The notes under the pieces are model-generated. The model was not told the DNA's origin and did no database searches. It saw nothing but the letters and a program-made list of their open reading frames with translations. Made by a program: the position numbers and the translations under genes. Positions 8,801-15,534 of a stretch of DNA of 35,557 nucleotides are shown piece after piece. Source of the DNA: an uncultured bacterium (GTDB lineage Bacteria; Verrucomicrobiota; Lentisphaeria; Victivallales; UBA1829); the NCBI GenBank assembly GCA_949292215.1, contig CASEYW010000072.1, positions 1 to 35,557 of the forward strand, given 5' to 3'. Positions within the stretch are counted from its first letter, which is position 1. Every line of letters starts with the position of its first letter.

Positions 8801-9260
8801 GCAGCGATTCCTCCGCAAGCATCTCCTCCTCCAGCGGACGCTGCCAGTGAATGGTAAGCGTATTGTTCCGAAACGTATATCCCATAATCCATTCCAGACG
8901 GGTTCCGTGGAATTGAAAGAAATCCGTTCCCATCAGTTTTGCAAGAAACGGATAGATTGTCATTTCCGCCTCTTCCATGCCGAGCAGAAAAACTGGTTTT
9001 CCATCACGGTAAAAGACATGCTTCCGCATACTCAACTCCGGAATGGGAAAAGTCCGGACAGGTTTGACCGGAGCATCCAGCCGGACCTCTTCCACAAACA
9101 GCTTCAAATCCGGATTCTTCTTCCGAATCACGTGATTCCCGGGACGTCCATCCTTCTCCAGGAGAAGCAGACGGGTTTCCTCATTGACCGCAGCATCCTC
9201 CCGATCAGCAGAGGCAAGAAGAACCGCAAATGAAAGTATGACAAAACAGATCCGTTTCAT
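5835..9260 (-). CDS. Large secreted multidomain glycoside hydrolase (GH-A barrel + GH2-like jelly roll + two GATase-like domains)
   Basis: 1141 residues from the ATG at 9260, chosen because it begins a clear signal peptide (MKRICFVILSFAVLLASA) and has GAGGTGG just upstream; the longer frame upstream lacks both. Residues 75-405 form a GH-A barrel: acid/base Asn229-Glu230 in AYELFNE and nucleophile candidate Glu401 in MSLETG. Residues 415-550 are a GH2-type sugar-binding jelly roll (DLNGTWRF, then YLNGTRIAE and NVIAIRLKNT). Two later segments resemble glutamine-amidotransferase-like domains (about 680-800 and 930-1140; the second includes SLFIAGNTHRAP and GKGKIVASGD). It would act outside the cytoplasm on a glycan with beta-linked residues. 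It starts 10 bases after the prepilin gene stop, so the two are one transcript. The domain mix resembles Lentisphaerota and Planctomycetota polysaccharide enzymes. Confidence 0.8.
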   Translation of the reverse strand: MKRICFVILSFAVLLASADREDAAVNEETRLLLLEKDGRPGNHVIRKKNPDLKLFVEEVRLDAPVKPVRTFPIPELSMRKHVFYRDGKPVFLLGMEEAEMTIYPFLAKLMGTDFFQFHGTRLEWIMGYTFRNNTLTIHWQRPLEEEMLAEESLRNGVPVYLNPCENLVTRYFQYFPWIAGRFPELYSTFGHFYAYRHDHPDAWKIRSNYWKQLMKYLGKYPIFAYELFNEVRFMDYSPEKIARFRKAMKQKYGKIDRANRIWKTSFPEFDNVNPNWNQTVDSSFEQLGRGVSRMLWNDWLLFTEQENSVAFSMLRNLVRRYQPDSLITIQSYCGYPFDYGGSTVNPSLKSQSEDFYGDESHFPMPGFEVDSEAWIVRDASVMFWLDYLATLNPLKPQMSLETGIRGSLPDLSRIPHVVDLNGTWRFRPDKEDNGLKQQFHSFGYDDSSWKTVKVPSKWADCGFPDTTIGWYRKPFELSPEQLKKKVYFNARRMADSAIVYLNGTRIAETSGWNDTVDCEVTPFLRSGRNVIAIRLKNTYFNGGIYWGGLRDSLSLDRIPGFTMNQLQPGQVRTWMWHRAIHGENGVVPSYFYAPEGNSLSLFRQSKIHPAALADFPKAKYEIESVAELMLLPKPRITGKAALIYPLDSLRYHVHRTYSRILAGPLTAELREWYASLLFSGIQLRVIDMKSDFSGYKILFMRHNKMVSRANLKRVRDFVARGGVLVRDAESLTLDLETSLPFGKGEILGDGAFGKGFVYTVRDRLNHSRRVQAFREPLRRAGVSSPLKVVAKEPLPYLESHLLIGKERCLIYLLNWGVGGKTLNVRISDSLPRGRWTVRDIETGKRLGTFSEKELKENGISISAHPKLAKTLLLERSHVKPLTIRRLSEEQEKWFDRIANPGKDAESKRKRILFAAQTWAATPVKMLTATAAMKEAGYSWTSALDPVKNGMVKCWHEGEIKELPLSHFGIIMLLGPFNSSVSREQGKILADWTRDGGSLFIAGNTHRAPYGWMKNINIQRTFYFHFDIVFEDYKRFLNEKNNLWGFREMPVFTGIGNSSVAKGIQAVYTLGSPLMRLKSSAWIPVITGGKDSNYPDQPLIAIRKFGKGKIVASGDANWLKPDLLRRGDNQKLWLNILNWLSE

Positions 9261-9270
9261 ATTCCACCTC

Positions 9271-10008
9271 TTATTGAGGAGTTCCATCTGAATTGTACCA
9301 GGATTCCTGTTTTGTCCCCGGAGCCCAGTATGCGCTGTCCTCAAAAAACATCGTAAAAGGAATCACTTTCGAACTTCCGTCATGCAGAGCGAAAACGGAA
9401 TTCTTGCCGTTGCCGTGCCGCAGTGCGGTCCAGCCCATCTCTTCACGCGGACCGTCATAGGGATTGAACATCCAGGCTTTGGTCTTGCCTCTTGCGCCAA
9501 CTGCACCGCCGGTTGAATTCGAGCAGCCGTCGCCGATGATAATAACCCCCATATCCCCTTTGGCTCTCTTCAAAGTGCTCAGTTTCACATAGGAAAAAGA
9601 ACTGCTCCCATACCATCCGACCCAGGCATTGAACTGATAGGACCATGGACGTTTCGTATAGCGGGCAATGTTGGCTGGCCCCCATTGATCGGCGGGACAA
9701 ACAAACGTCTTATACTGTTTCACATAGGGAAAGATGGCATCCGCCCAGAACATATTCCCCTTGAGTCCGGTAAGGCGTTCCTCCGCAAGACATTTGAATC
9801 CGTAACAGGAAGGCAGATAATCGTCACTGTCCCCAGCGTACATGGAAAAACCAAGTCCCATCTGCTTCGTGTTTCCCAGGCAGGAAATCTGATTCGCACG
9901 ATCCAGAGCACTCTTCAATGCAGGAAGAAGAATTCCAGCAAGGATCGCAATGATTGCAATTACGACTAAAAGCTCTATCAATGTAAAATTTTTCTTCATT
10001 TTCCACAT
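9271..10008 (-). CDS. Prepilin-type N-terminal cleavage/methylation domain protein
   Basis: 245 residues with a class III signal: a short basic leader, then [20 protein letters not shown], where the Phe after the leader is the expected cleavage and methylation site and the Glu at mature position 5 is present. The rest resembles the DUF1559-type pseudopilins that occur in large paralogous sets in Lentisphaerota and Planctomycetota, with a two-Cys motif (SCLGN, FVCPADQ) and a C-terminal [15 protein letters not shown] stretch like the common RHxGxxNVLFxDGH signature. The start at 10008 has AGAGGAG close by; the in-frame ATG at 9999 gives the more usual leader MKKN and is equally possible. It is co-transcribed with the large hydrolase, suggesting surface display or a secretion role. 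The real function of this family is not known. Confidence 0.85.
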   Translation of the reverse strand: MWKMKKNFTLIELLVVIAIIAILAGILLPALKSALDRANQISCLGNTKQMGLGFSMYAGDSDDYLPSCYGFKCLAEERLTGLKGNMFWADAIFPYVKQYKTFVCPADQWGPANIARYTKRPWSYQFNAWVGWYGSSSFSYVKLSTLKRAKGDMGVIIIGDGCSNSTGGAVGARGKTKAWMFNPYDGPREEMGWTALRHGNGKNSVFALHDGSSKVIPFTMFFEDSAYWAPGTKQESWYNSDGTPQ

Positions 10009-10018
10009 TTGCTCCTCT

Positions 10019-10031
10019 CTTTGTTAGTAAA
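10019..10031 (-). promoter_or_regulatory. Motif shared with the ROK gene upstream region
   Basis: CTTTGTTAGT (+ strand reading) followed by AAA occurs here and again at 11416-11428 followed by TAA. This copy lies 10 bases before the prepilin start and overlaps the ribosome binding region. It may be a half operator for the adjacent ROK regulator. No clear promoter was found between 10031 and the ROK stop, so the gene may be read from the ROK promoter. Confidence 0.35.
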
Positions 10032-10062
10032 CAGGACCGGCAAATCCGGACCCTTTTAAAAT

Positions 10063-11289
10063 TCAACAATTGTTTGGATAATATTTTTCAAAACAATTCC
10101 TGACCGGCATCAGCGAAGCCGCCAGCGCCAGATCTTCCTTCCCGAATTGAGCCGGCTCAATTTTTGTGTTCATGCTCCAGTGATAAGCGCCGTAGTGTCC
10201 CATCTGCCGGCGCACGATATCAATGGAAACCTCCGGACAGTCAACCGTCCATGGCGGCAGGAAAATCACTTCGGGATTCAGAATATACGCCAGATTCACA
10301 GTGGCACGGGCAACCGCATCGAACTGTTCTCCCATCAGCTGAGCACAGAGCAGATCCCCTTCCCGAATCGCTTTTGCGATCATGGACAGAGTTACTTTTT
10401 TGTCTCCCGGATTCAGAAATTTTGCCACCATCAGGTTCGGGTTTTCCTTCAGCATCTCGGTCAGACGATCCGTCAGTTTATAGAATGGGGCGACCTTGCT
10501 CAGCGTTCCGATCCGCCCGTCAATTCCAGCCGGCCCATGTTCATAAATCTGCATCATGCCGCATTCTCCTGCACGTCCCTGCGTACCGGAATAGGGTTTC
10601 CCGTTCAGAACCATCCCCAGTCCGAATCCGGGAAGATCGAAGTAGAGAAAGGAATTGAGCCCCTTTCCGTGACCGGCATGCTGTTCCAGAAACGCCAGCG
10701 CATGCGGAACATTCACGATTCCGACGGGAAGAGAAACCCCTTCTTCGAACCGGCTTCCCAATTTGAAATTCAAATCTTCTGCAAATTCCGGAGAAAAGAC
10801 GACCTCACCTGTCTGCGGCGTCAGAATTCCCGGAATCGCCACACCGACTCCGATCGTGGCGGAACTCGGAATTCCTCTTCGGCGCAGCATCTCCCGAATG
10901 CCGTCAATTACAACATCCGCCCGCTCCGGAAAGCGGGGAGGCAATTCCGGATAATGCTTCTCCTCCCGGACTGTTCCGGAAGCATCGGCAACAACCACCG
11001 TGGCCTCCTGGCGATTGTACGCCACGCCAACACTGAAGAACAGATCCTTCCGGAGAAACAGCGGAATCATGCGGCGCCCGCGGCTGCCTGTGGCACCGGC
11101 TTCCCCCTCTGTCAGCAATCCATCACCAAGAAGGCGGTTCACCTGCTTGACAGCGGAAACAGACGTCTGTCCCATCCGCGATGCAATTTCAAACCGGCTG
11201 AGCCCCGGGGAATCCCACAGAAGTGCCAACACCTGCATCAGACTCCTGTTCTCAAAGGGAAAAACATTACAATGCGATTCATCCAGCAT
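10063..11289 (-). CDS. ROK-family transcriptional regulator
   Basis: 408 residues. Residues 15-65 are a winged helix-turn-helix (RFEIASRMGQTSVSAVKQV), and residues 85-395 are the ROK actin-like fold with GVGVAIPGIL and GRAGECGMM. The sugar-kinase features are gone: the catalytic NDAN is replaced by NVPH (193-196), and both the zinc-binding His (GECGMM instead of GExGHM) and the CxCGxxGC cysteines are absent. It is therefore a NagC/XylR-type DNA-binding sensor, not a kinase, and its fold may be held without zinc. It is the first gene of a set with the prepilin and large hydrolase 54 bases downstream, and probably controls them in response to a sugar. The 54-base gap contains a GG.CCGG/CCGG.CC hairpin at about 10031-10054. 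Confidence 0.85.
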   Translation of the reverse strand: MLDESHCNVFPFENRSLMQVLALLWDSPGLSRFEIASRMGQTSVSAVKQVNRLLGDGLLTEGEAGATGSRGRRMIPLFLRKDLFFSVGVAYNRQEATVVVADASGTVREEKHYPELPPRFPERADVVIDGIREMLRRRGIPSSATIGVGVAIPGILTPQTGEVVFSPEFAEDLNFKLGSRFEEGVSLPVGIVNVPHALAFLEQHAGHGKGLNSFLYFDLPGFGLGMVLNGKPYSGTQGRAGECGMMQIYEHGPAGIDGRIGTLSKVAPFYKLTDRLTEMLKENPNLMVAKFLNPGDKKVTLSMIAKAIREGDLLCAQLMGEQFDAVARATVNLAYILNPEVIFLPPWTVDCPEVSIDIVRRQMGHYGAYHWSMNTKIEPAQFGKEDLALAASLMPVRNCFEKYYPNNC

Positions 11290-11321
11290 ACGAAAATCCG
11301 ATTCCTCTTTCCTTTTATTAT

Positions 11322-11350
11322 ATTATACCGCAAATGAACTCTTTTGTCAA
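11322..11350 (-). promoter_or_regulatory. Perfect sigma70 promoter for the ROK gene
   Basis: On the minus strand TTGACA (11345-11350) and TATAAT (11322-11327) are separated by exactly 17 bases. The start of transcription would fall near 11315, giving a leader of about 26 bases before the ROK start. Confidence 0.8.
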
Positions 11351-11405
11351 GAGGATATGAATAAAAAAATTATTTAATTTCTGAAAAATAAGATTTTTTT
11401 TTACT

Positions 11406-11430
11406 AATTAAATAACTTTGTTAGTTAATT
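11406..11430. promoter_or_regulatory. Operator-like inverted repeat upstream of the ROK promoter
   Basis: AATTAAATAAC, a TTT spacer and GTTAGTTAATT form an inverted repeat with 10 of 11 pairs. Its A/T-rich TTAGTT/AACTAA character resembles known XylR (ROK) operators such as those in Bacillus. It lies about 55 bases upstream of the -35, so it may act in autoregulation. The rest of the 188-base gap between the ROK and PHP genes is A/T-rich without a gene. Confidence 0.5.
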
Positions 11431-11477
11431 GATGATTCGAAAGAGATCTTGAATTTCTCCCAGGTCCAGGAGGGAAG

Positions 11478-12386
11478 TCAGACAGGTTTTCCGGTGATCC
11501 GGAAAGGTGCGCTCCAGGCATAACGATGATTCCGGTCCATCAGCTGAAGACGAAAATACTCGTTCGGAGTCGCTTCTGGCAGATCAAATTCAACAAAGCT
11601 GCATTCTGTTTTATCCCTCAGAGCACGGGACTCCACAGTTCCGCAGAATTCACGGCTGGGATTTGTCAGGAGGATCGCCTCCACACAGGGAGAGAATTCC
11701 GCGCGAAAACGAGAACCTTCCAGAGAAAGGTTCAAAATCACGGGTCCCTGCGACGCATAGATCCGCCCTTTGCGGATGGAATCCATAAGAGAAGAAACGG
11801 AAGAATCTTCCGCGGCAATCATTGTCCAGCCTAAATTGAAACTCTCCACCCCATGCAGGTCATCCACCGCGACCGGAGGAAGCAGAGCGCCGGCCTCCAG
11901 CATTTCATCCCACAGCTGAACAGAAGAGGCGCGGCCGATGTAACGGCACTCGGAGTTGTATACCTCCACGGCGGAAACGGATTTCAGACGCATCACCTCC
12001 GCCGAAGTGAATCCGCACCAGTAGGGATGAGCAACAATGCAGAGTCCCCCCGCATCAACGACACGATCGATCGCCTCCTGAATCGGCAGCGATCCGGGAT
12101 CCTCGAACCCTTCCGGCACATTCAGCGCCACAATATGCCAGATTCCTCCCCGGGGGCCTGCCGGATGAATTTCCATTCCGGAAATCAGAGTCATTCCGCT
12201 CCGGTAGGAAGAAACCGGATTGATTCGACGGTGATCCGTAAACGCATAAACATCGTATCCCGCCTCTTCATACATCCGCATGACGGCGAGAGGCTCCAGA
12301 GCACCGTCCGAAACAGTCGAGTGCATATGAAGCGCCGCTTTGTAAACGTTCAGAGTCTCGCCAAAAAAATGAATTTTCCCGCTCAT
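11478..12386 (-). CDS. PHP-domain metal-dependent phosphoesterase
   Basis: 302 residues from the ATG at 12386, preceded by AAGGAG eight bases away; a GTG two codons earlier is less likely. The metal ligands of the PHP fold are all visible: His20-x-His22 in LHMHS, Asp51-His52 in FTDH, Glu72 and His74 in MEIH, His120 in AHPY, and Asp176-x-His178 in DDLHG. Length and motif order fit the YciV/RNase AM-like and DNA polymerase-type PHP phosphoesterases, here with a C-terminal beta-rich extension of about 90 residues (residues 205-300). The substrate is unknown. It follows the XRE-cupin gene by 19 bases and is probably co-transcribed with it, so it may serve a small-molecule pathway controlled by that regulator. 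Confidence 0.8.
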   Translation of the reverse strand: MSGKIHFFGETLNVYKAALHMHSTVSDGALEPLAVMRMYEEAGYDVYAFTDHRRINPVSSYRSGMTLISGMEIHPAGPRGGIWHIVALNVPEGFEDPGSLPIQEAIDRVVDAGGLCIVAHPYWCGFTSAEVMRLKSVSAVEVYNSECRYIGRASSVQLWDEMLEAGALLPPVAVDDLHGVESFNLGWTMIAAEDSSVSSLMDSIRKGRIYASQGPVILNLSLEGSRFRAEFSPCVEAILLTNPSREFCGTVESRALRDKTECSFVEFDLPEATPNEYFRLQLMDRNHRYAWSAPFRITGKPV

Positions 12387-12405
12387 TGTCACCTCTCCTT
12401 GCTCT

Positions 12406-12984
12406 TTATGCGTTTTCGTTTTTATGCAGAAAATAACAGACGAACAGAATCGCCGGAACGGTACCGGAATTCAGAGGAACGTGCGGAAGTGCGCCGTCGA
12501 ACCAGAGCAGATCACCGGCTTTCATTGTAACGGTATCATCACCAAGGATATAGGAAAGTTCTCCGGAAATCAGATAGAGCATCTCGTCGGCTTCCGAAGA
12601 GACTGCGGCCCGCCGTGCGCCGGGGGCAACCGTCACAATCATCACCTGGAGCCCGGCGGTTTCAAGCGGAATCTCCAGCAGCGGCTGATAAGTGAGTCCG
12701 ACAGAGTCCTCCCGCTCCACAAATCCGCACTCGGAACTGTGGATCAAACGCCATTTCCGATGATCCCGGAACGACATCCCCGCAAACAGTTCCGCCATGT
12801 CGATCTCCAGTGCAGCGGCAATCTGCACCAGCACTGGAAGTGAAGGAATCGTACGGAAGTTTTCAATCTTGGAAAGCAGTCCCGGAGATAAACGGGTTTT
12901 TCCCGCAAATTCCTGGAGCGTCAGCTTCTTCTCCTTCCGAAATGACTTAATCCGCAACCCGAGTGAAATCAGATGTTCCCGCAT
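12406..12984 (-). CDS. XRE-cupin transcriptional regulator
   Basis: 192 residues from the ATG at 12984, chosen because GGGAG lies 5 bases upstream; two earlier in-frame ATGs have nothing comparable. Residues 9-65 are an XRE helix-turn-helix (LTLQEFAGKTRLSPGLLSKIE, a near-classic recognition pattern). Residues 110-185 are a cupin_2 domain (EADEMLYLISGELSYIL, then AGDLLWFDGALPHVPLN) with Glu and His in the usual ligand positions. This architecture senses a small molecule and represses neighbouring genes. It heads a two-gene unit with the PHP phosphoesterase and is divergent from the EamA transporter, which makes both likely targets. Confidence 0.85.
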   Translation of the reverse strand: MREHLISLGLRIKSFRKEKKLTLQEFAGKTRLSPGLLSKIENFRTIPSLPVLVQIAAALEIDMAELFAGMSFRDHRKWRLIHSSECGFVEREDSVGLTYQPLLEIPLETAGLQVMIVTVAPGARRAAVSSEADEMLYLISGELSYILGDDTVTMKAGDLLWFDGALPHVPLNSGTVPAILFVCYFLHKNENA

Positions 12985-13063
12985 CTTCTCTCCCTGCATT
13001 TTTACCAAAAGTAAAATTCTTACAAAAAAAGTGACAAATATTCAAAAGATGCCACCCAAAGGC

Positions 13064-13092
13064 TTGTATCTTACAATATATTGACATATATT
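13064..13092 (+). promoter_or_regulatory. Promoter with overlapping palindromes in the divergent regulator/transporter region
   Basis: TTGTAT (13064-13069) and TATATT (13087-13092) with a 17-base spacer form a fair promoter for the EamA gene. TTGTA-TCT-TACAA (13064-13076) and CAATATATTG (13074-13083) are inverted repeats within it, placed where the divergent XRE-cupin protein could act as a repressor. Confidence 0.45.
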
Positions 13093-13141
13093 AAAATTCA
13101 AATTATTTTTTTTACATATAATAAAAAATTCAGGAGTGATC

Positions 13142-13981
13142 ATGGATCTTTTCTGGGCTCTGGCCTGTCTGTTCTGCGCCGCTGTGAATGATTTTCTGTT
13201 CAAACGGTTCAAGCAGAAAAAATCGGCAACGGGAGCCTTTGCGGCTCTGATCGGATTTGTATGGCTCGGGATCATGCTTCCGGGAGTTTCCGGCTTTGCG
13301 AAGGATCTGCCGGACTCATGCCTGCTGGGGATTTCATCCGGGGTGCTTTCAATTGCGGCGAACCTTCTGCTGATCACTTCCATGAAATACCAGAGTGCGG
13401 GAGTCTCCGCGACCGTATATCGTTTGAATCTGGCGGCAGTGGCACTGGGCGCGTGGATGCTGTTCGAAGAGAGTTTGAACGGACTCCAGTTTCTCGGGAT
13501 CGCGACAGCGCTGGCCGCTGTTCTAAGTTTTTTTCCATGGAAGGAGAGAAACAACCGGGGATCGCGAATCGGACTGGTTCTGGCACTGGGAGCGGCACTG
13601 CTCCGGGCAGCGATGGCGCTCTGTTACAAACAAAGCCTGATGAATGGAGAAAGCAGCAGCGGACTTCTGTTCTGGAACAGTCTCTGCTGGATTGGCGGGG
13701 GAATTCTCTGGTATCTGGCGCTGGAACGGGATCTGCCTCCTGTCAGCGGAGCGCTTGTACTCTACGGGTTCTGTTCGGGAATTCTCGTCTTCGGGATCGT
13801 ATTGACGATGACACAGGCACTGGCGCATGGGAAAGCAAATATTGTGGTCCCGATTGCACAGATGAGCTTTGTAGTCACATTTCTGCTGGGCGGACTTTTT
13901 CTGCGGGAACGGTTCGATCCGCTGAAAATCGCAGGAGCCGTTCTCGGGACAGGTGGAATTCTCCTGCTCTCATGCGCATGA
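13142..13981 (+). CDS. EamA/DMT-family transporter
   Basis: 279 residues from the ATG at 13142, which has CAGGAG five bases upstream; a GTG two codons earlier overlaps that site. About ten hydrophobic helices in two repeats are visible, the layout of the drug/metabolite transporter superfamily: for example residues 35-50, 60-80, 90-107, and a final GAVLGTGGILLLSC. Each half ends with the typical FLLGGLFLRERFDPLKIAGAVL-like pattern (first-half equivalent AWMLFEESLNGLQFLGIA). It would move a small metabolite across the inner membrane, direction unknown. It is transcribed away from the XRE-cupin/PHP pair with a shared 157-base control region. A palindrome CTCATGCGCATGAG covers the stop codon. 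Confidence 0.85.
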   Translation: MDLFWALACLFCAAVNDFLFKRFKQKKSATGAFAALIGFVWLGIMLPGVSGFAKDLPDSCLLGISSGVLSIAANLLLITSMKYQSAGVSATVYRLNLAAVALGAWMLFEESLNGLQFLGIATALAAVLSFFPWKERNNRGSRIGLVLALGAALLRAAMALCYKQSLMNGESSSGLLFWNSLCWIGGGILWYLALERDLPPVSGALVLYGFCSGILVFGIVLTMTQALAHGKANIVVPIAQMSFVVTFLLGGLFLRERFDPLKIAGAVLGTGGILLLSCA

Positions 13982-14034
13982 GATTCCGAGAATCCAATTC
14001 TATCTCACTCGATGATGAGAAAATCCAAACGGAC

Positions 14035-14062
14035 TTGAATTAGGCAAAGATTGGAATATATT
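14035..14062 (+). promoter_or_regulatory. Promoter of the MBOAT/SGNH pair
   Basis: TTGAAT (14035-14040) and TATATT (14057-14062) are 16 bases apart, upstream of a GGAGG ribosome binding site for the ATG at 14101. The A/T-rich context supports it. Confidence 0.45.
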
Positions 14063-14100
14063 AAATTGTTTTTTCATTGTCAATCTGGAGGAAGTATTTT

Positions 14101-15534
14101 ATGGTTTTTAATTCCTTTCTATTCATTCTTTTTTTTCTATTATTTCTTCTTGGTTGGAAATTTTTGAAAAATTATTCTCTGCCGCGCATCTTGTATCTTG
14201 TGGTTTGTTCGGCAATCTTCTATGGATGGTGGGACTGGCGCTTTCTGTTCCTTATTTTTTATACGGGAAGCATTGATTTCTTTCTGGCCCTTTTCATGGG
14301 GCGCTGCAGACCAGAGAGCTGGCAGAGGAAAACAATACTGGCAGCATCCATCATTAACGCAGTGGGAATCCTTTCCATTTTTAAATACTCCTTCTTTTTT
14401 GCCGGAATTCTGAATGATTGTTTCCGGATATTCGGTTTTGAAACCCACCTGGAAAATCATATTCCGGAATTCTGTCTGATTCTTCCGGTAGGCATCAGCT
14501 TTTTCACATTCCAGAGCATGAGTTACACGATTGATGTTTATCGAAATGAACTGAAACCGACCAGCTCCTACTTTTTATACATGTCATATCTGATGCTCTT
14601 CCCGCAGCTGGTAGCTGGACCTATTGTCCGGGCCAAAGACCTGCTTTATTCTCTCTCGAAAAAGCCGCTTTGTTCGGAAACAATGAGATACAACGGATTA
14701 AAACTGGTCATCATCGGTTTTTTCAAAAAATGTTTTCTTGCAGACAATGTAGCACAATTGATCAACCCTTATTTCGACAATGTGTCATTCTGGGAAAATG
14801 GATTCGCCTGGTGGATTGTTATAATTTTGTTTGGAATTCAAATCTACTGTGATTTTTCCGGGTACAGTGATATTGCACGCGGCATCATTAAACTGATGGG
14901 TTACCGTTTCAATTTGAACTTCAACCATCCTTACATTGCATGCAGTGTCAAGGAATTCTGGGGACGCTGGCATATATCCCTTTCCTCCTGGTTCCGGGAC
15001 TATGTCTATATTCCGCTCGGGGGGTCCAGAAGCGGACGTTATCCACGACTGAATGGAATTCGGAATCTGTGGGTCTCGTTTCTGCTCTCAGGATTATGGC
15101 ATGGAGCCGCATGGAATTTCATCACATGGGGAGCTCTTCATGCCGGATATCTTACTTTTGAAAGGACCACTAATTATCAGGAGCATTTCAGAAAAAAATG
15201 GTATGGTGTTTTATTCTGTTTTCTATTTGTACAGCTGCAAGTTTTAGTGGCATGGGTCTTTTTCCGAGCTCAAACCATGAAAGAAGCTTCCTACATTCTT
15301 TCAAGCATGTTTACATTTTCCAGAGGAGAATTTGACCTGAGTAAAATTTTCCTTCTTTATCTGATTGCCTTTGTCGGAATGGAACTCTATATGCTGTTCC
15401 ATTTCGACAGACTGCTTGCAAAATATCTGCCTTTTGACAGAAAAAAAGTAGAACCTCTGCTGCTGGCCGTTTTAGCTTTCATCACAATATTCTTCCGGGG
15501 AGATGGAAATGAATTTATCTATTTCCAGTTCTGA
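14101..15534 (+). CDS. MBOAT-family O-acyltransferase (AlgI/DltB-like)
   Basis: 477 residues, a polytopic membrane protein with roughly ten helices. The start is the ATG at 14101 with GGAGG nine bases upstream. MBOAT hallmarks are present: PVGISFFTFQSMSY (129-142), PQLVAGPI (168-175), CDFSGYSDIARG (250-261), FWGRWHISLSSWFRDY-like block (286-301), and the active-site His334 in LLSGLWHGAAWN. It transfers acetyl or another acyl group across the membrane to a polysaccharide, in the manner of AlgI. Its 3' end overlaps the SGNH gene by 26 bases, so the two are coupled. The gene is visibly richer in A/T than its neighbours, which may indicate horizontal transfer. The polymer it modifies is not identifiable here. 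Confidence 0.9.
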   Translation: MVFNSFLFILFFLLFLLGWKFLKNYSLPRILYLVVCSAIFYGWWDWRFLFLIFYTGSIDFFLALFMGRCRPESWQRKTILAASIINAVGILSIFKYSFFFAGILNDCFRIFGFETHLENHIPEFCLILPVGISFFTFQSMSYTIDVYRNELKPTSSYFLYMSYLMLFPQLVAGPIVRAKDLLYSLSKKPLCSETMRYNGLKLVIIGFFKKCFLADNVAQLINPYFDNVSFWENGFAWWIVIILFGIQIYCDFSGYSDIARGIIKLMGYRFNLNFNHPYIACSVKEFWGRWHISLSSWFRDYVYIPLGGSRSGRYPRLNGIRNLWVSFLLSGLWHGAAWNFITWGALHAGYLTFERTTNYQEHFRKKWYGVLFCFLFVQLQVLVAWVFFRAQTMKEASYILSSMFTFSRGEFDLSKIFLLYLIAFVGMELYMLFHFDRLLAKYLPFDRKKVEPLLLAVLAFITIFFRGDGNEFIYFQF

